Shown here one piece after another: positions 14,847 through 18,664 of a DNA stretch of 18,664 bases; positions within the stretch are counted from its first letter, which is position 1; every line of letters begins with the position of its first letter. The notes beneath the pieces are model-generated. The model made no database searches. It saw only the letters and a program-made list of their open reading frames with translations, and was not told the origin of the DNA. A program made the translations under genes and the position numbers. The stretch is from an uncultured bacterium (GTDB taxonomy: Bacteria > Bacillota_A > Clostridia > Lachnospirales > Lachnospiraceae). Location of the stretch: NCBI GenBank assembly GCA_905215045.1, contig CAJMOO010000035.1:1-18664 (forward strand). The letters are read 5' to 3'.

Positions 14847-15110
14847 ATGTCTGATCTTTCCAGTCAAATAAGAAATCTATCTGATCTCGATCCAAAAAAG
14901 CTGGAGATCATTGAATTTGTGATCTCCAGCTGTCAGGGAAAGCCTCTTGAGCTGATCCTACCTGATCTTATGGCTGCTGCAAGCCGTCTTTCTGAACAGG
15001 GTCTTTCTTTTACAAACGAAGAAATCTCCATCATCATGGATGGTCTTAAAGAAACAATGTCACCCGAAGAACAGCAGCGCATCGATATGATCCGTCCTTT
15101 GATCATGTAA
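14847..15110 (+). CDS. Hypothetical protein, second gene of the unknown operon
   Basis: An 87-residue, mostly helical, acidic protein without signal peptide or membrane segment. AAGGAG lies six bases before the ATG, directly on the stop codon of the preceding gene. Recognisable segments are LDPKKLEIIEFVISSC (14-29) and KETMSPEEQQRIDMIRPL (68-85). No function can be assigned. The coding sequence contains a perfect 12-base inverted repeat at 14899-14931. The stop codon lies one base from the stop of the convergent dehydrogenase gene, and the operon's terminator seems to lie inside that gene. Confidence 0.75.
   Translation: MSDLSSQIRNLSDLDPKKLEIIEFVISSCQGKPLELILPDLMAAASRLSEQGLSFTNEEISIIMDGLKETMSPEEQQRIDMIRPLIM
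14899..14931 (+). repeat. Perfect 12-bp inverted repeat inside a coding sequence
   Basis: AGCTGGAGATCA (14899-14910) and its exact complement TGATCTCCAGCT (14920-14931) are separated by nine bases. In RNA this would be a strong hairpin starting 52 bases after the start codon of the 87-residue gene. No T run follows, so it is not a normal terminator. Confidence 0.85.
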
Positions 15111-15111
15111 C

Positions 15112-16065
15112 TTAGGAAAGCAGTTCTTCTGCTTTCTTTAAATAACCGCGGATTACGTCACATGAATGGGCAAACTGTGCCTCTTCCTCTGCTGTAAGTT
15201 CCATTTTCACGATCTCCTCAATACCGTCTGCTCCGATCACAACAGGCACTCCTGCTGCCACATCTTTCTGTCCGTATTCTCCATCCAGATGTACAGATAA
15301 TGGCCAGACTCGTTTTTCATCATAGAAAATAGATTTTACGATCTCACTTAACGCAATTCCGATTCCAAATTCCGTACTTTTCTTTCCAATAATAACCGTC
15401 ATTCCTGCCTGACGTACTTCATCCTGTAACTGTTCGATCGTAATCTTTCCTAATGTATCTGGATTTTCTTCCTGTAATTTTGCAAACGCTTTTCCACCAA
15501 TGGATACATGAGACAGTGGAACAATCTGTGAATCCCCGTGTTCTCCCATACAGAAAGCATCGATCGAATTTCTGTGATATCCTGTCAACTCTTCTAAAAT
15601 TCTCTTGATCCTTAAACTGTCAAGACTTGTTCCTGTACTAAAACAGCGGAACCGGTCGATTCCTAATGCTTTTCTTAAACATTCCCCTACAACATCGGCT
15701 GGATTTGTGATGCTGATCAGGATTCCTTTAAATTGTGTATTTTGAATCTTTGGAATGATATCTTTGAGTCTCTCCATGGAATCCCCAAACATATCAAGCC
15801 TTGTCTCTCCCTCTTTGCGGCTTCGTCCGATCGCATTAACAAGGATATTGGCATCATCAAGATCCTCATAACTTCCTGCGCGGATCACAACTTTCGCAGG
15901 AAGGCATGCTCCCATATCATCAAGATCCAGTGCCTGGCTTTTTGCTTTCTCCTCATCTGTGTCAATCAGAACGATCTCATTTGCAAGAGCACGAAGCATC
16001 AATGACAACGCACAATGTGTTCCGACATGTCCTGCTCCTAAAATCACGATTTTTCTATTCTCCAT
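15112..16065 (-). CDS. Lactate/malate dehydrogenase family NAD-dependent 2-hydroxyacid dehydrogenase
   Basis: A 317-residue L-2-hydroxyacid dehydrogenase of the LDH/MDH superfamily. Seen: NAD motif GAGHVG (10-15) with D35 for the ribose, N121 in SITNPADV, D149 and R152 in SLDSLR, and the proton relay H176 in GEHGDS. R89 in GETR is the mobile-loop catalytic arginine. The residue matching Gln102 of bacterial L-LDH is R83 (RSRKEGETR against NQKPGETR). Arg there is the malate dehydrogenase state, so the substrate may be oxaloacetate or another 2-oxo acid rather than pyruvate, although the rest of the loop is LDH-like. GGAAGGA precedes the ATG. It follows the thioesterase gene by 36 bases and is probably cotranscribed. 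Its stop lies one base from that of the convergent operon. Confidence 0.88.
   Translation of the reverse strand: MENRKIVILGAGHVGTHCALSLMLRALANEIVLIDTDEEKAKSQALDLDDMGACLPAKVVIRAGSYEDLDDANILVNAIGRSRKEGETRLDMFGDSMERLKDIIPKIQNTQFKGILISITNPADVVGECLRKALGIDRFRCFSTGTSLDSLRIKRILEELTGYHRNSIDAFCMGEHGDSQIVPLSHVSIGGKAFAKLQEENPDTLGKITIEQLQDEVRQAGMTVIIGKKSTEFGIGIALSEIVKSIFYDEKRVWPLSVHLDGEYGQKDVAAGVPVVIGADGIEEIVKMELTAEEEAQFAHSCDVIRGYLKKAEELLS
15116..15142 (+). terminator. Terminator of the 14350-15110 operon, inside the dehydrogenase coding sequence
   Basis: GAAAGCAG (15116-15123) and CTGCTTTC (15129-15136) form a perfect eight-base stem with a five-base loop, followed on the plus strand by TTTAAA. It starts six bases after the 87-residue gene stop and uses the last codons of the opposite gene (KKAEELLS). 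No comparable T run exists on the minus strand. Confidence 0.55.
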
Positions 16066-16101
16066 CTGTTTATCCTTCCATTTAAGTATCTGTATTTTCC
16101 G

Positions 16102-16803
16102 TTATCTGCACTCGATCACTGCATAAGGTTTTTGTTTCTCATCACACATGCTTACCAGTACTCTGTCATCTTCTTTTGCATATCTTGGATATAAAACATC
16201 CCCTTCAAAGGCCTGTTTTTTGTATTCCACACGCAGCTGTCTGATCTCTAAATCCTGTGGCAGCTGTTCAAATGCAACTTTGACATACCAGCTGTTATTG
16301 ACATGATCATTGCTGTCGATCCAGCTTTTTTGTACCTTGACTGGCTCTTTTTCTGCCCATTCTCTGGCAAGTTTGATCTTTCTCGGTTCATATTCCATCT
16401 CTAACGGCGCTTCTAATTTGTAAACATCGATTTCTTCCTGCTCTGGTCTGATTGGCATCCCTGTTTCTGTATTTATATAAACCCAGATGGAATTGGCATA
16501 GGCCAGCCGCTCTCCCTTGTCTGACTCCATAATAAAATTCCTTGTCGCATGAAACTTGTCAAATCCAGATCCCCATGTTCCCACAGTGATCTTTTCGCAT
16601 TCCTCTGGACGTCTCTTAAAAATGATCTGCCAGGAATTTAAAATCCATGCACGTTTCTTATTTGCAAGATATTCTACTCCAACACCCAGTTCTTCTGACT
16701 GAAACGCACTGCAGTCCTGAAAATAATCAACAACTGCCGGAATCGATAATCTACCGCTTCTGTCTATTTCACTGTACCTGATTCTGCTGTCAAATGTATA
16801 CAT
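16102..16803 (-). CDS. Acyl-ACP thioesterase (FatA/FatB-like)
   Basis: A 233-residue acyl-ACP thioesterase with two hotdog folds, the bacterial form of plant FatA/FatB, which releases free fatty acids from acyl carrier protein. The N-terminal hotdog has RYSEIDRSGRLSI (9-21), with the family's DYFQDCSA at 26-33; the C-terminal hotdog carries the active-site segment WIDSNDHVNNSWYV (161-174) with D163, N165 and H167. Such enzymes in gut Clostridia are thought to help tune membrane lipids or export fatty acids; the chain length cannot be read from sequence. AAGG precedes the ATG. It lies downstream of leuS but separated from it by a terminator, and it probably leads the dehydrogenase gene. A clear promoter is not seen. 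Confidence 0.9.
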   Translation of the reverse strand: MYTFDSRIRYSEIDRSGRLSIPAVVDYFQDCSAFQSEELGVGVEYLANKKRAWILNSWQIIFKRRPEECEKITVGTWGSGFDKFHATRNFIMESDKGERLAYANSIWVYINTETGMPIRPEQEEIDVYKLEAPLEMEYEPRKIKLAREWAEKEPVKVQKSWIDSNDHVNNSWYVKVAFEQLPQDLEIRQLRVEYKKQAFEGDVLYPRYAKEDDRVLVSMCDEKQKPYAVIECR

Positions 16804-16814
16804 ATTATAGCCTT

Positions 16815-16843
16815 TCTGATTTTGTCATATGTTCTCTGATTTT
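16815..16843. repeat. Nine-base direct repeat upstream of the thioesterase gene
   Basis: TCTGATTTT occurs at 16815-16823 and again at 16835-16843, 20 bases apart (two helical turns), around the palindrome CATATG. It lies in the 45 bases between the leuS terminator and the thioesterase start, where a promoter would be expected, so it may be a regulator binding site. Confidence 0.45.
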
Positions 16844-16847
16844 AAGT

Positions 16848-16885
16848 GAAAAAATAGCGCAGATACTTTTTATCGTTATCTGCGC
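16848..16885 (-). terminator. Rho-independent terminator of leuS
   Basis: The arms GCGCAGATA (16857-16865) and TATCTGCGC (16877-16885) pair perfectly over nine bases; on the minus strand the hairpin is followed by TATTTTTTC (16848-16856). It begins 13 bases after the leuS stop. Confidence 0.9.
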
Positions 16886-16898
16886 CATTTGTATCATT

Positions 16899-18664
16899 TT
16901 ATTTCTGAACGATATTTACGATTCTTCCTGGTACATAAATCTCTTTCACGATATTACCGTTTAATTTATCTCCAAGAACTTCTTTTGCTTTCGCAAGAAC
17001 GGAATCTTTGTCTTCTTCTGCACCGATGACAAGTTTTCCTTTGACTTTACCGTTGATCTGAACAACGATCTCTACTTCGTCTTCTTTCATGGCTTCTTCG
17101 TCATATGTTGGCCATGTCTGTGCGAATACGCTGTCTACATGTCCCATTGCTTCCCATAATTCTTCTGCGATATGTGGTGCAAATGGTGCAAGTAATACAA
17201 CTGCATCTTCTAATGTTTCTTTGTCAACTCCGCCCTTCTTAGCCATTGCTGTTAATGTGTTTGTGTATTCCATGAATCCACTGACTACAGTATTTAAGCT
17301 GAAGTTATTTAAACGTGTTGTGATATCATAGATCAGTTTATGACGAACTTTTAATAATTCTTTATCAGCTTCTACGCCTTTGTCTTTCTGATCCATAACG
17401 AGTTTGTAGAATCTTGTTAAGAATCTGTGTACTCCGTCGATACCGCTTTCATCCCATTCTGCATCTAATTCAGGTGGTCCAACGAACAGTTCGTACATTC
17501 TTAAGGAGTCACATCCATAATCTCTTACAAGATCATCTGGAGATACGACATTTCCTTTTGATTTACTCATCTTGATACCGTTCTTACCTGTGATCATTCC
17601 CTGATTGAACAGTTTGTGGAATGGTTCGTCGAAGTCAATTACTCCGATGTCACATAAGAATTTTGTATAGAATCTTGAGTATAACAGATGTAATACAGCA
17701 TGTTCTACTCCACCAATGTACATATCAACTGGTAAATATTTGTCTGCTTTCTCTCTGGATACTAATTCTTCGTTATTCTTGTTATCGATATATCTTAAGA
17801 AATACCATGAAGATCCAGCCCACTGAGGCATTGTGTTTGTCTCACGTTTTGCATCTTTACCACATACTGGACACTTGCAGTTTACCCATTCTTCGATATC
17901 TGCTAATGGAGATTCTCCTGTTCCTGTTGGTTCGTATTTCTCAACTTCTGGTAATGTTAATGGTAATTCTTCTTCTGGTACTGGAACTGCTCCACAGTCT
18001 GGGCAGTGAACGATAGGGATTGGTTCACCCCAGTAACGCTGGCGGCTGAATACCCAGTCACGTAATTTGTAGTTTGTTGTCTTCTTACCGATTCCCATCT
18101 CTTCGATGATCTTTGGTGCTTCTTCTTTTAATTCAGAAGATTCTTTTCCATTCCAGTCTCCGGAATTGATCATGATACCAGATGCTTCTGTGTAAGCTTC
18201 TTCCATGTTCTCGATCTCTTTACCATCTTTGGCGATTACCTGGATGATAGGAATGTCGAATTTCTTAGCGAATTCGAAGTCACGGTCATCATGCGCTGGT
18301 ACACACATGATCGCTCCTGTACCGTAATCTGCAAGTACATAATCAGATAACCAGATTGGTACTTTAGCTCCGTTAATTGGGTTGATCGCATAGCTTCCTG
18401 TGAATACACCAGTCTTTTCTTTATCCTGCATACGGTCTACGGATGATTTTAGGGATGCCTGATAGATGTATTCTTCTACGGCTTCTCTTGTCTCATCTGT
18501 TGCAAGTTCTTTTGCTAATTCATGTTCTGGAGCTAATACCATAAATGTTGCTCCGTGTAATGTGTCTGGACGAGTTGTGTATACAGTGATCTCATCATCT
18601 CTTCCATCCACTTTGAAGTTAACTTCTGCACCGTGGCTCTTACCGATCCACTCTGCCTGCATCT
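16899..18664 (-). CDS. leuS: Leucyl-tRNA synthetase, C-terminal part (5' end outside window)
   Basis: Class I leucyl-tRNA synthetase; 587 residues of what should be about 800 are visible, and the frame is open to the right edge, so the start and the HIGH motif of the catalytic core are missing. Visible parts in order: the editing domain with TTRPDTL and PAHDDRDFEFA (discharge of mischarged tRNA), the segment RDWVFSRQRYWGEPIP, a cysteine-rich zinc-like insertion (CPDCG and CPVCG, about residues 220-267 of this part), MPQWAGSSWYFLRY, the KMSKS motif (364-368), the helical anticodon-binding domain and the small C-terminal domain ending in VPGRIVNIVQK. Sequence is intact with no frameshift. A strong terminator follows 13 bases after the stop. 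Confidence 0.97.
   Translation of the reverse strand, partial: MQAEWIGKSHGAEVNFKVDGRDDEITVYTTRPDTLHGATFMVLAPEHELAKELATDETREAVEEYIYQASLKSSVDRMQDKEKTGVFTGSYAINPINGAKVPIWLSDYVLADYGTGAIMCVPAHDDRDFEFAKKFDIPIIQVIAKDGKEIENMEEAYTEASGIMINSGDWNGKESSELKEEAPKIIEEMGIGKKTTNYKLRDWVFSRQRYWGEPIPIVHCPDCGAVPVPEEELPLTLPEVEKYEPTGTGESPLADIEEWVNCKCPVCGKDAKRETNTMPQWAGSSWYFLRYIDNKNNEELVSREKADKYLPVDMYIGGVEHAVLHLLYSRFYTKFLCDIGVIDFDEPFHKLFNQGMITGKNGIKMSKSKGNVVSPDDLVRDYGCDSLRMYELFVGPPELDAEWDESGIDGVHRFLTRFYKLVMDQKDKGVEADKELLKVRHKLIYDITTRLNNFSLNTVVSGFMEYTNTLTAMAKKGGVDKETLEDAVVLLAPFAPHIAEELWEAMGHVDSVFAQTWPTYDEEAMKEDEVEIVVQINGKVKGKLVIGAEEDKDSVLAKAKEVLGDKLNGNIVKEIYVPGRIVNIVQK

Noticed and set aside
16804..16809. TATAAT immediately before the thioesterase ATG as a promoter
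   Set aside because: It touches the start codon, which would place the transcript start inside the gene; it is more likely AT-rich leader sequence.
17621..18016. 131-residue plus-strand frame opposite leuS
   Set aside because: It is a shadow of the leuS gene with Leu-rich composition and no ribosome site.

Overview
The window looks like a piece of chromosome from an anaerobic, low-GC Gram-positive of the Lachnospiraceae type; Anaerostipes or a close butyrate producer is my guess. This rests on protein family content (FabV/Ter enoyl reductase, FatA-type acyl-ACP thioesterase, a Gly/Cys-rich small protein of the kind common in this family), strong AGGAGG ribosome sites and TTGACA/TATAAT promoters. 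No database search was possible. I see no tRNA, rRNA, CRISPR array, insertion sequence or prophage gene. No gene-free stretch exceeds about 245 bases.

Layout from left to right (most genes are on the minus strand, so transcription runs right to left). At the left edge a strong promoter inside the 3' end of an RNase G gene fires out of the window, probably into rplU and its leader. The RNase G gene is overlapped by the stop of a FabV/Ter enoyl reductase gene, and the two share one promoter. Next comes a secreted NlpC/P60 peptidase with its own promoter and terminator. Then a tight five-gene run, read from 10959 down to 3189: a YbhJ-like hydratase of the aconitase superfamily, an NhaC-family antiporter, and a MoxR ATPase / DUF58 / membrane transglutaminase trio. 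Beyond a clear UUCG-loop terminator are a diverged MraY-family transferase and a thiM-thiE thiamin salvage pair.

The region 13751-15110 is the least understood part. It holds an 80-residue Gly/Cys-rich protein with an internal duplication, a convergent 71-residue Lys/Arg/Glu-rich protein, and a divergent two-gene operon (161 and 87 residues) that I cannot assign. The 87-residue gene carries a perfect 12-bp inverted repeat inside its coding sequence, and its operon appears to end at a hairpin lying within the neighbouring dehydrogenase gene.

The right end holds a lactate/malate dehydrogenase-family gene with Arg at the position that usually decides between lactate and malate, an acyl-ACP thioesterase, and the C-terminal part of leucyl-tRNA synthetase, whose 5' end lies outside the window.

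Functionally the region mixes housekeeping (LeuS, RNase G), lipid and short-chain carbon metabolism (FabV, thioesterase, dehydrogenase, hydratase), envelope functions (MraY-like, NlpC/P60, transglutaminase) and thiamin salvage. Three start sites differ from the longest open frame: the hydratase (ATG at 10959), ThiM (ATG at 13607) and ThiE (TTG at 12796). The 161-residue protein is also called from an internal ATG (14350).
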